Source: Alisma plantago-aquatica (lineage: Eukaryota; Streptophyta; Magnoliopsida; Alismatales; Alismataceae). Taken from it: a stretch of DNA of 64,000 nt. Where the stretch lies: assembly GCA_963693085.1 (NCBI GenBank), contig OY856409.1, positions 1,614,685,711-1,614,749,710 of the forward strand, in the 5' to 3' direction. The number at the start of each line of letters is the position of its first letter. Positions within the stretch are counted from its first letter, which is position 1. Of this stretch, positions 13,675-24,362 are shown piece after piece. The translations under genes and the position numbers were made by a program. A model generated the notes under the pieces. The model saw nothing but the letters and a program-made list of their open reading frames with translations. It was not told where the DNA came from and searched no databases.

Positions 13675-16600
13675 TGTAACATACTGAATCTTGGGTTCAT
13701 GTGCAATTTAACTCATTTTCAAGGTTTTATTTCCTTCATGTCCATTTGGCCTATTTCCTAAATTTTCCTATCTTTTCTATCCTCTTTGGCCTCAATGTTG
13801 AAATTTAGCAATACTCAATGGTTCGAATTACATTTGACCCACATTCATTTCAATGAATGGGTTTTTGCACAAGTATCTCAACTAGTGTGTTAATTAGAGT
13901 CTAATGATGAAAAATGATTATTAATGAGTGATAATTAGTAGATTATATTAATTTAGAGTTTTTATGGGTTTTTGGGACAAGAATGAGTAATAATGTGGAG
14001 TTGAGTTAATTAATGACAAAAAAATCTTCTTCCCTTTTCTCTCTCCTCCCAAGTGGCAATAATAGATTAAAAGAGAATAATGTGGTGAGATATGACTTTA
14101 GAAATTAATATATATTGTAGTTTTCAAATTTCCACCCAAAGATTTAATTAGAAAACATGTTCAAGTTAATTCACCCTTTAACTGCATTAATATTTACATC
14201 AATGGTCAATATGGTGATTAAGAGCCAAAGCTTTTGTAGAATGAAATAAATGCATAACATTAATATAGGCATTAATATTAGCCTATGGTCCAAATTTGAG
14301 GTCATTTGACCCATATTGGACCCTCTAAATTAATTTTATAAGAATTGATTATAGTATGACTATGGTTTTAATTTGATTTACATTCAATGCAATTAATTCA
14401 CAATAGTCTATGATTTAATCTTTGTCATACATTACTTAGATTTCCATTTCCTTTCAAGCACTCCATCTGACGACCACAATCCGATCATCTGAGATCTAAT
14501 ATGATCAAACAATTCTCAAGTCGTCACCTACCCCTGAACGTTACCCAGTTCGAAATGAAATCCATCTGTGGCCCCTTCCTCCCTCGTCAATGAGCCATTT
14601 CGCACATTTTCTTCGGCTTTAGTTTCATCTCATTGTCACAAATCCAACGAGCCTTGACCCACCTTCCCACTCGCACTGACGACGAAATGCCCAAGTTAGG
14701 GCTTGACAGCCTCTCCACTACCGATTTATAGAGGGCGCTCCGACCCCGCTCTCACCTATATAAGGCTGGGGTGAGCACCCACATACCACAAACACTCCTC
14801 CTCCTCTTTCAGTTGGCCCTCAACTACCTTGAAGGACCCTGACGTGCTTGCTCCTCATCTCCAGTGACGACGACCTTTCCCCAACTCTAGGCACTATCAC
14901 AGACGAATTGAGTACGCAGTGAGCATCCTTGACCCCTCTTCTTTGTTTTCCAATCACCGTAATACTTTGTGCCTTTGCGATATGTCGAGTCTTATAGCTC
15001 TGTTAACTGACATTGCTGGCGTTTGTCTTCTCAGCACCATGGAGCTCCTCTTCTTGTGGAAACTCTTTCCCTAACCTCGCCTTGCCTCCTCGAATGTGTT
15101 GGAGATGTTAGTTGAGGCTTATCTCATTGAATTTAGGTGTTTTTGATTGCTGGTTACTTCTCAGTTCCGGCCATGGTAATGCCTGGTCTCACTGTTCTTG
15201 GGCACGAGATATCCCTATGATTGCGAGAACTCATGAAACTTGTTCCCAGTCCCCATTTGCATCAACACACATTGGGTGTGATTTGGATCCATGGGATCCT
15301 GACCTCCAGGTTGCGCTCGAGACCCATGGCTCAAAGCAACAAGATCCTAGGTCTTGAAAAGACCTAGGTGTCCTTTCCATTTCAATCAACTAATTAACTT
15401 TGCAAGGGTATACTCGATATTTCATATTTCATTTTCGATTGATCACCGATCTTCTGGGGTGAACCCCATTATGCTAGCTATCAGGTACCGATTGGCCCAG
15501 GTCAGAGCGGGCCTAGGTCCATTTAATGAACACACGTGGCTTTTCCTCGATTTATCGTTGATCATTTTTATAAAAAAATGTAGTAAATTGATACATTATC
15601 AGAAGAAAAAAAAATACTCGTTGGAAAGAATTTTTCACAAGGAATACGATTTTATGTTTTTAAGCATTGATATGCATCCCTATTTTGATGTTTATTATAA
15701 AAAATATTTCAATTATATAAAAAGCCTTAAAATATGTAACTCATTCATTTTAACCCCAAATTTAAGAAATAAATATGTTTTCTTAATTAGGAGAATCCAA
15801 GTAATCGATTGGTCCATGTTTTGGGTCCTAAATCGATTGTTTTCATGGAAAGTCTAAAATTAGGGTTTCTTACACCTTATGCCTTACTAAACCCTAATAC
15901 ATATGGTGAAATTTGTCATTATGTTAAAAGTCATTTTGGATACAACTCAATTGATGAAAGGTCTTCTCTAGGAATCTCAAGTGAGGTATGTGTATATGAA
16001 TCCTATTTATATATGAGTTTGAACACTTGTCTTTCAGTTGGGCATTTTGATATCCAACTCTAATATTTCCAATGAGGCATTGTCTTAGCCTTTATTATCT
16101 TTATTGCCTTCTTGTGGCACCTTAATTTCAATTACTTCTTGGGTTTTGAAACCCAATGCTATATTGATTTTATTTCCACTCTACCAATTTATATTACCCA
16201 GTGTGACAAACTAGTGTTTTAATTAACTAACATAGGGTACATGAGTAGAACCACCCATAGTGGACATGTGTAAATTTTCCATGGGAAATGTGATAATTAT
16301 CTCCATTTTATATATATTTGGGTGATTCAGAATATGTTATTTCTCCCTAGCCCAGTGGTTAAGGATAGGTAGGTGCCTCAACCCTATATTAGTTTAATGT
16401 AGTCATATTAAATGATGCATGCAACTTTATTATTACTTGACTTGGCCGAATTCTTATTTATTTACTTGCCTCATATTCTTGACCCTCTTAGCATAGTAAA
16501 TATTTATCATTTCATGCTTTAGTTTTTAATTTTCCTTATTCCTTTAATTGAGCATACATGTTCTCTCCTCTTGTTGGGTGATCCCAACCACCCAGGTTTA

Positions 16601-16894
16601 GGATCAGAGTGCACAACAGGAGCACGGTGAACTAGCCTAAGCCTAGGTAAAGGAGCTCATCCTTCCCTCATGGATTTATTTGCTAAATTATTTTTTTGGA
16701 GACATATTGATGTAGTCCAGTTTCCCTCTACTTAGATCCTTTATTTGTATAAAGCATGTACACCCTTATTGGGAAAATTTTGATATACTCTTTATTAAAT
16801 TGAATATAGTCAAAGTTTTAACTTCCACTGCTATTCAATGGATTTTATTTACCATTATTAGTAGAAAGGTGATTGTTGATTTCACTTATTTACA
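13675..16894 (+). mobile_element. LTR-like (probable solo LTR) insertion in the old LINE
   Basis: The block interrupts a LINE endonuclease between the SGGMWLPWN region and the FIHYYV...FTFVYAS region, which are neighbours in the intact family. It starts tgtaacatactg and ends ...ttatttaca, with candidate imperfect flanks actca (13670-13674) and aatca (16895-16899). A TATA box (tatataagg, 14758-14766) and a C-rich downstream leader fit an LTR promoter. No interior, primer site or second LTR is present, which suggests a solo LTR formed by recombination. The boundaries are tentative. An open frame at 15354-15857 inside it has no family signature. Confidence 0.45.
14758..14766 (+). promoter_or_regulatory. 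TATA box of the solo-LTR-like element
   Basis: tatataagg sits in a locally GC-richer segment, followed by a CT-rich leader (ctcctcctcctctttca). This is the usual make-up of a plant core promoter. Confidence 0.4.
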
Positions 16895-17300
16895 AATCAA
16901 CTACATGCAATTCATTCACTACTATGTAAACAACTCTCTCCTATTCACATTCGTATATGCAAGCATAAAACATCATATCCATTGATATCTATGGGAACAT
17001 CTCACTAATATCTCAAATACTGTCAACTTGCTCATGGAAATAGGAGGAGACTTTATTTCCACTCTATACCCTAATGAAAGAGTAGGTACAAGCTACTTCA
17101 AACAAAGAGGCACCTATGATTTTGCAAAGAGTCTTGAAATAGTAGGATTTGAAAAACTTATGGCATCGAGTCCAAGATTCAATTTTGAAAGAGCTATACT
17201 ACTACCAAGACTAGAAAAAGTGGCAACATTCAATCACTAGAATGAAGATTTTTGTGACGTCGCATGCCACACAAAGTGAGATTACTCAAAACTAAACACA
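16895..17300 (+). pseudogene. Decayed LINE endonuclease, second half
   Basis: Reading resumes with FIHYYVNN, LLFTFVYASIKHHIH and then YLWEHLTNIS. The next block (17028-17240) contains IGGDFISTLYPNERVG and then RFNFERAILLPRLEKV. The intact-order family copy has FIHSQVNK, ITFVYGSPSS, WNHLLNIA, VIGDFNTMLSPVEKVG and RIFERLDRL, so the blocks align one to one. The GDFN motif of the endonuclease/exonuclease/phosphatase fold has become GDFI here, and stops are present. The copy is inactive. Confidence 0.6.
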
Positions 17301-17930
17301 GGAACAACTTTAAGAAAATAGATTATGAGAAAACATTGAAAATTTAAAACCATTTTGATTAAGAACCAAAACTACAAAAAAACCTTTACATATAAGTCCT
17401 CATAGATCACAAAGTGCTTACATCTACATGTTCTTATCATGTATGACATTAACTTGTAATAAGAAACACATGTCCCATATGTATACATGCCCACTATATC
17501 TTTACATCAAAAGGGGAACACAAGCCAAAACCATGTATCGAAAACATGTCTACAAAACACACCCAAAAACATCCCAAAGACTTAAGTGTACAGGGACAAC
17601 TCTAGAAATCTTATAAAAAAAGGACCAAAAGCAATATTTCCAACCTTATCAGCTACTATCCTTCTTGTTTCTGCTCAGCCTCTACTGCACAATCTCTACC
17701 TCCTCGTGTACATCCACCTAAAAGATGCGGAGAACCCACAAGGTGAGATCCAAATCTCAGTGGGAGATATAACTCTCCACCAACACTATTACTAACAAAG
17801 ATAAGATACATAAAGAATAGAAGTAAAGCTATAATAACAAGGTTCACTAATGATATCAACAAGGTAGTTATTACCATCTAATAGTTCAAAAGGAATATGA
17901 AGAACATGTACATTCACTACAAACTATATT
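17301..17930. other. No gene seen; flank of LARD1
   Basis: The sequence is AT-rich with a more GC-rich patch at about 17640-17790 that may be the end of a minus-strand LTR continuing at 27687, beyond LARD1. The reading is weak. The last five bases (atatt, 17926-17930) are the left target duplication of LARD1. Confidence 0.35.
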
Positions 17931-18307
17931 TGTTACGACCCCATTTGAGCTTAATTGGTAAACTAGGGTTTACCTAGACAATTGCAAAGATTAATTGGAA
18001 TAATCATTCTTGAAATCTAATTGATGACGATAACACAATTAGGATGTTTTAACTATGATAAGAAGTCTAAATGTTCTTTTGTCTTGAGAATTAGGGTTTG
18101 AGAAGCATAAACCCTAATCGGCCCAAAAAAATAGGGTTTTGATGATGCATGAATACATAATTTGTTAAGTAGAATGTCTCACTAAATGATTTTTAGTATT
18201 TTATGTGTAACTCTTATTTACTTCAAATTTGTATATGATTTGTATATATAAAATTTGAACAATATTGGTAAATATCAGAATTTTTGAAGAATGCTCTGAC
18301 CTGTTTA

Positions 18308-18530
18308 TCGGCCGAGTTTCAAATTCGACCGATCACATTATCAGATTTATATAGCAGTGTGGTAATTGAATTTTATCTATTTATTGGTATATCCAATTGA
18401 TCTCAAATTTTAACTGTGCTTTAAAAACATAATTTTAGACACTCTGTTAAATTGGCGTAATTTTTGGATGACTTTTTGATCTCTACAGTAAGGGTGTCGG
18501 TCGAGTTCTGTGCAGGACAAACTCGGCCGA
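18308..18530. repeat. Paired inverted TCGGYCGAGTT motifs in LARD1 U3
   Basis: Two near-palindromes are present: tcggccgagtttc with attcgaccga (18308-18332), and tcggtcgagtt with aactcggccga around an 11-12 bp spacer (18497-18530). The 3' LTR copy of the first (24740-24764) is an even better inverted repeat, with one mismatch in 12-bp arms. They could form hairpins or bind a dimeric protein; this is inference. Confidence 0.7.
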
Positions 18531-20183
18531 ATATTCTGCAGACTGCAATATAGCAGTGCATTGTTCGATTTTTAATTAATTATTCGTAAATAGAAATGAT
18601 CTCAAATTTTTACTGGAGGTCTGAAACTTCATTAGTTATAACATATAAAATTTCCAGAATTTTAGGAGCTTCTGTTAGCTTTTCAGTAGGCGAATTACAG
18701 AAGCTATTGTGAAACTGAATATTCAGCCAATATAATTAAAGTTGAGTGTAGGGTCAATTTGCAATTGACCCAAGCAGCTCAAATGGTCTATATGAGCAAC
18801 CACACACACAAGTAGCTCTCATTCTTCGTCATTCACTCTAGAGAAACGAAAACCTAGAGAGAGAGGGAGAGTTAGGGTTTGAGTGGAGAAAGAGGAGGAA
18901 TTGCTGAATTAGGGTTCTGCGGTCCCAAGAATGGTGAAATCAAGTAAGTTTGGATCCTTTGCATAGACTTTTATGGTGAATCTTCTCTCTCATGTCAAGA
19001 TTCCATCCATGCTATGATTTGATCCAAGATTATGTCGAAATTCCCTCTTTTCTCACCCTTTCTTCATAATCCCTCATTTTCAAGGTTTCCGAGTTGAATG
19101 GAAGAAGAATTGGGAGATTTTCTAGGGATTTGATATGAGTTTGAGATTCCCTGAGTTAAGCTGTAGTTTTAAGGTGTTTTCACACCTTAGGGTGAGTGGG
19201 TTCTTCCTTCAAACATTCTAATGCACAAATTTGATTATAACATCCAAATCCCTAAATGCTTAGCATGTGAATTCTAAATCCTAAAATGTCCGTTTGATTT
19301 AAGTTATTGTAAATTGATATGATACGGATTCCTTCTCTGTTTGAACGACGTTTTGATGGTAGATTCATATCAGATACGTATACAACACTTCCTAGTGAGG
19401 ATGCTTTTAGATTTATATCAAATGATGTAATTAGGGTTTGACCTAATTGAGATATCGCTAGAGTTTCAACCTTATTGAAAAGCACTAGTAATCCTATAAG
19501 TGGTTAGGATGTACCACATGGGTTATCTTAATTGAATTTTATTCTTGACACATGATATCTCAGTGAATGGTATGGAAACCCTAAGTTTAGTTAAATTTCC
19601 ATGGTTTCATATCTATAATGATTGTATATGATTTGTTGGAACAATCTTTATTTAGTGAATGCTTATATCAAATGAAACCCTAAGAGTAGGGTGATGGCAT
19701 GTGATGAATGAATAAGGCAAATTAAACCCTAAGGATAGGGTGTTCAATGAATCATGATAAGGTGATACGAAAGGTCTCGATATGAGATGTGGTGATGCTT
19801 AATTGCTGAATTGTATGTTTCTATTGTAATTAACTTTATATGCTTGTTCACTCTGAGTTGATATCTACATATTGCAGGGCTTCTTATTTTAAATACATAT
19901 CTCGTAAATTGCAGGTGATGAGATATGACAGGCCCTAGAAAGGGATGTTACTGAGATATGATATATGTTGAATATATGAGTTATGATGTTGCTTATGATA
20001 TGATATGGCAGGCCGTGTGAGCTTTGTGGGAAATGTTAAATGAGTTATGATTTCTGTTTAAAATGTACCTATAATGTTATTGTTAGACTTAGGTGCCCTG
20101 AACACCGTAGAACCCCATTGCGTGGTCTGTACCTTTGGGGTGAAACGATCGATCTAGCCTTGTGCCTAGATGGTCGGGCTCGT

Positions 20184-20330
20184 GTTCAACAATAATCCGT
20201 GCGTGTGTCACGGTGGCACGAGGGCAGACAGACAGTGTTCAACAACAACGCGTGCGATGTCACAGTGGCACTGGAGTAAATAGGGGTTATTCAACAACAA
20301 TGCGTGCGATGTCACGGTGGTAACCCAGTG
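20184..20330 (+). repeat. GC-rich ~52-bp tandem repeat in LARD1 LTR
   Basis: Three units start at 20184, 20237 and 20289. Each has the form ttcaacaa..a followed by gcgtg..gtcac and ggtggcac or a variant. The same three units are in the 3' LTR at about 26617-26750. The units lie downstream of the presumed promoter, in the transcribed part of the LTR. Confidence 0.7.
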
Positions 20331-21274
20331 AGACTCTCCGCCTGTGTACTCAGGTTAGAGGAGGAGTCCAAAGCACTCAGAGTTAGTACAGACATGCCCT
20401 TGTGCGCCTGGGGCCCTTGTGCATCCGAGAGTCCTGTGCAGACCAGGACGGACAGTCAGACTTAGCATTTCCCGGGTGTGTCGCTAAGTCTTGTACGGTG
20501 TGGTCGTAGTGCATTGCGAGTCTCTATGCAGAGTACACTGCATAGATCAGGGCATAATCTAAAATATGATCATATAGGTTCACAGAGTCCTTTATAAATG
20601 ATAGAGTTAAGGAAGACTAGAGCATAGTCTTCTAGTAGTTATTCTTTGGATGCAATATTTACATTCTTTGTTATTTCAGCTATATTGTTTAGAACTGCTC
20701 AGTGTAGTATTTATTGTTGTTAAATGTCATATCGTTTACTTAAAATTATATCTGTAATCTCATTAGTGCATTAGTCTGTTTCCTTGAAGTACTCATTCAC
20801 TGAGCGAGTAGGCTCACCCCTCTACTCAAACATTTTTAGGGTTAACCGCGTGGACTTGGAGATAGTCAGAGCTTCAGTGTAGACCTGCCACAGGAGTCAA
20901 GTACGAGATTAGTTGAGTCAGTCGGTCCTTGTCACTCTAGGTCCTCAGTAAGAGTTTAGAGAGAGAGTTGTAATTACAATGGGTAATATTGTTCCTCTTT
21001 GATATGTATGCTAATTAGCAAGTTTAATGTGCATAATGTGTGAAAGACATCGTGAATGCTTATACATGTATCTTTACTATTGAAGTCTGATTAGTAAAAG
21101 AAATGTTCAGATTCCTTTGTTAAGATGATATGTGGTTCAATGCGGGGAAACAAGAGTTTTAAAGAAAAGAAAAGAAAAGAAAAAGTTAAGGGTGTTATTT
21201 GTGTTGCATACAAATCCCATCTTATGCCCTAATCTCATGATTTGAGGAAATTGTGAGATCGGGGTGTAACAACT

Positions 21275-21286
21275 TGGTATCAGAGC
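21275..21286 (+). other. Primer-binding site of LARD1
   Basis: TGGTATCAGAGC, three bases after the 5' LTR end, is the perfect 12-base complement of the 3' end of plant initiator methionine tRNA, the usual primer for minus-strand synthesis. Confidence 0.9.
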
Positions 21287-21830
21287 TTAGGGTGAGTTGT
21301 CAAGGACCATTAAGTTAGTAAGTTAGATTCCTAAGTGTGGCAGATAGGAGATGTTTGATGTTAGCTTTGGGGATTTGAGTATTTGGATATCCTGGCCCGA
21401 TATATGAGTACTTGGATCAGCCAGTACAAGCTACTCTATCTATTCTCTCACGTATACCCTGGCCAGGTATACAGTTGAAGAATGGGCTAGAGAGGAACCC
21501 TAGAATTGTTAGGGTTAGAAAACGAGAAAAGAAACAAGAATTAAGAGCATAAATGTAAAAGGAGATAGAACTTACATTTCATAATGTTGTTTTTGTTGGA
21601 AATGTATAGAAATGCTCTTATATGTTTGAATTGAAATATTTAATACCTTGAAATATGGCTCTTTAATATCTGTTGTACATTATGCAATTGTAGCATTTAT
21701 TGATTTCAGTCTTTGTAACAAGTAGACTAGAATTGACCTTTGAATGAGCTTTTGTTTCTATAGTTTTGCCCGCTGATTCGAGTGAAATTGACATCAGCAG
21801 GTCTGTTTAGGTTTTCAATCTATACTCAAT

Positions 21831-21966
21831 TCGGCCGAGTTGTATGTAATTCGGCCGAGTTTCCTTTTTCAGGAAATCAAACAGCTAGTTGATCGGTCGA
21901 GTTTCAAGCAGATCGGCCGAGTTGTGAAGCAATCGGCCGAGTTTCTGACCAATCGGCCGAGTTTCT
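21831..21966 (+). repeat. Six-copy TCGGYCGAGTT array with 20-bp period
   Basis: The core tcggccgag (once tcggtcgag) starts at 21831, 21851, 21893, 21913, 21933 and 21953. Within each sub-block the spacing is exactly 20 bp. The word gagtttctgaccaatcggcc shows the repeat unit. The array is missing at the matching place in LARD2 (about 50750-50790). Confidence 0.85.
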
Positions 21967-24343
21967 GAGCTGTGAGTGGCAGTTCAGGAAGAATGTAATC
22001 CTCAGTAGTCCTTGGCTTCAGGACTTCAGGTTTGGCCTGGTCCAGTTGGCAGGATGCGTTACTAGGATCTAATGACTCCTATCAATAGCATAATAAGAAT
22101 AGAATTGGAATAATTAGACCCACATCAGAGTAAGAATGTATATACAGTAAGATGTTGAAACAGATGGGCAAGATCAGAATAACTAAGAATTAGTCGAAAC
22201 TGATATCTGAGGTTCAACTTTGGGGTCTCAAATGTGAAACCCGTAATTGGGAATAATAGAACATGATAAGAAGTTCATAATCAGTTTATTGATTAATATT
22301 ACATGAACTATACATATGAAATATAGAAACGATATGTGAAATGTATGTATGGTTCAAGATAACAAGAATCAATCATGAAGAATGAATCATATAATAGAGT
22401 ATAATGCTTTTATGAACTCTAAAGCAAAGGCTAAGTAGAGATTAGGGTTGAGCATTCAATAGGTCCATAGAAGTAAAGAGTCTTTAAAAGAGTAAAAGTA
22501 AAGAGAATCGTATGAACATGTAATTCATAAGACTAGAACAACAAACTAGTTTCTAAGCAAAGAACATAGGTGTAGTTTAACGAATGAATAAGTCATACAA
22601 AGGTAGATTATATTCAGAAGAGAAAAACTTGATTGAAAGAGAAACTATGTTTGCCCCATGCATGATCCACTTGATTTAAAAATGAAGAATATGTAATGTA
22701 TTCAACATGAGGAAAAACTAATAGAAGGACTATTAATTTAGAACGTTAACTTCACAATAGTATAAAGATAAAGGAGGAAATATGTGCAACATGGTATACA
22801 TGACCATACATATGAATAAGCAACATGGTCATAAGAGAAAAATTTAGAATTAAAGATGACGGGTTAAAGAGTAGTATAGGGAAAGAGGACTATGAAATGT
22901 AAGAAAGGGTTTGAAATATGATGGAGAAGTTATAAAATAAAGAGGTTGTGAGATTCAAGCAAGTGCTAATTAATCAAATATCTCTGTTGATAACTAAGTA
23001 AAACTACATATGAGAATGTATTAAGGGAATGCTTGAATACAAGAATTCCAAGTCTTAAAATCATCTTCTCTTTCATATATTACTTAATGAGAGCAAGGTG
23101 GGAATGAAAGGATAAGAGAAAATGAATCATATATGATGCATAACTACCTTGGTGGGGTCATCTAATGAATGTAATAGTGACATACAGTATGATGAAGTGC
23201 GATAAGAAATAAATTCTTGGGTGATAGCAAGAATGATGAATAATCTATTCCTATCTTAAATGCTTCAATGTTAATGATGTTTATTGTATATAATCATATG
23301 AAAAGGATATGTAGCAAAAAGTAAAGAAGTAATGAATGAGTAGAGAGATATGAGAAAATACTAGCTTTGTGTAATACATGTATTTGTTTTTACATGTATG
23401 ATTTGTTGAAGGCATATTAGGGTATGAAAGTTGGTTCTACATATGATTTCAGTGTATGTGTGCAAGCTATATGTTGAACTAAAGGCGTATGATAGTTGTA
23501 GTAATTCATACCTGATATGCATCTTACTATTGTATATTTGTGATATGGTGTTACGGTTTGGATGATGTCAGAACATATGGAGGGATACCCTGAACAAGGT
23601 AGTCATACTTATTCACTCATATTAATAGAAAGGGATGATAATTAGATTGTTTGGACAAGTAACCCTAATGAGGCGTAGCTTGTTATACCTAGCTCTAATA
23701 TAACTGAGTGATGGTAATTGAGTATGATTAATTCTTGAATGACTGATATAATCGTGGATTACCTTATTACTGTTGTTGAAACCCTAAAATGATATAATGC
23801 GATGGTTACACTTTGTATTGTGTGTGGGCCCATAACCCACAGGTCCCTGGATCAAAATAGGATAGTATGGAATGAGGTGGTAATGCTTCACCTCATACAT
23901 CCATGACCCAATGGGGATGCTAAGAGTAGTATTGTGCAATTGATTTTTGAATCTAGTCTTTTAATTTAAGACTGTTTTGCTATTTGAATAGCACTTGATT
24001 AAAGTTTAAAGCAGTATGGTGAACTTGCTTTTGTCACTTAAGGGTGATACAGAACAATAGAACTTTCTGAGCCGCATAAGTTGAGATAGTTGTATCAGAG
24101 TTGCACAGTGAAAGCGTGGTGGTTTATCTTTGCATTCTATGTTTGGCTATGGCATAAAGAATTTGCTTGATGTCATCGAGAACTATTTGAAATATGTTGT
24201 GATTTAGTAAAGAACTAAAAGATCTAATGTTGAAAACTACATTCAGGTATGAAATACGAGAATATGATGACATGGAAGGCTTTAGAAGCTTAGAATAACC
24301 TTGAATGTATCTTTCTTGTAGGTTTATGTTTTGAGGACGAAAC

Positions 24344-24362
24344 ATTCTAAGGGGGGGAGAGT
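24344..24362 (+). other. Polypurine tract of LARD1
   Basis: The stretch ttctaagggggggagagt directly precedes the TG of the 3' LTR at 24363. It is the expected primer for plus-strand DNA synthesis. Confidence 0.8.

Larger units (their letters stand above)
17931..21271 (+). repeat. LARD1 5' LTR (3,341 bp)
   Basis: It runs from tgttacgacc to ggggtgtaaca and starts with TG and ends with CA. Inside it carries two inverted pairs of the TCGGCCGAGTT motif (18308-18332 and 18497-18530), a TATA-like tctatatgag near 18788, several aaaccctaa words, and a GC-rich tandem repeat at 20184-20330. Small open frames inside are not conserved as proteins. Confidence 0.9.
21272..24362 (+). other. LARD1 interior, no protein
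   Basis: The longest open frames are below 75 residues and none is recognisable. The interior aligns collinearly with the LARD2 interior (50247-53899). Examples are the leader after the primer site (gttgtcaaggaccatta / gttgtcagggaccatta), cttggcttcaggact, ttactaggatctaatga and tcatcttctctttcatatat. Conserved, non-coding interiors suggest that RNA features (packaging, dimerisation) are kept rather than proteins. Compared with LARD2, this copy carries an extra ~150-bp block with six TCGGYCGAGTT motifs. Confidence 0.8.

Noticed and set aside
15354..15857. 167-residue open frame
   Set aside because: It has AT-driven composition, no family signature, and lies in a solo-LTR-like block.
17840..17870. 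Degenerate primer site for a minus-strand element (atgatatcaacaagg)
   Set aside because: It matches the inverse of TGGTATCAGAGC too poorly to call.
21831..21966. CRISPR-like array of short repeats
   Set aside because: The period is only 20 bp, spacers are not unique, and the context is a plant retrotransposon.
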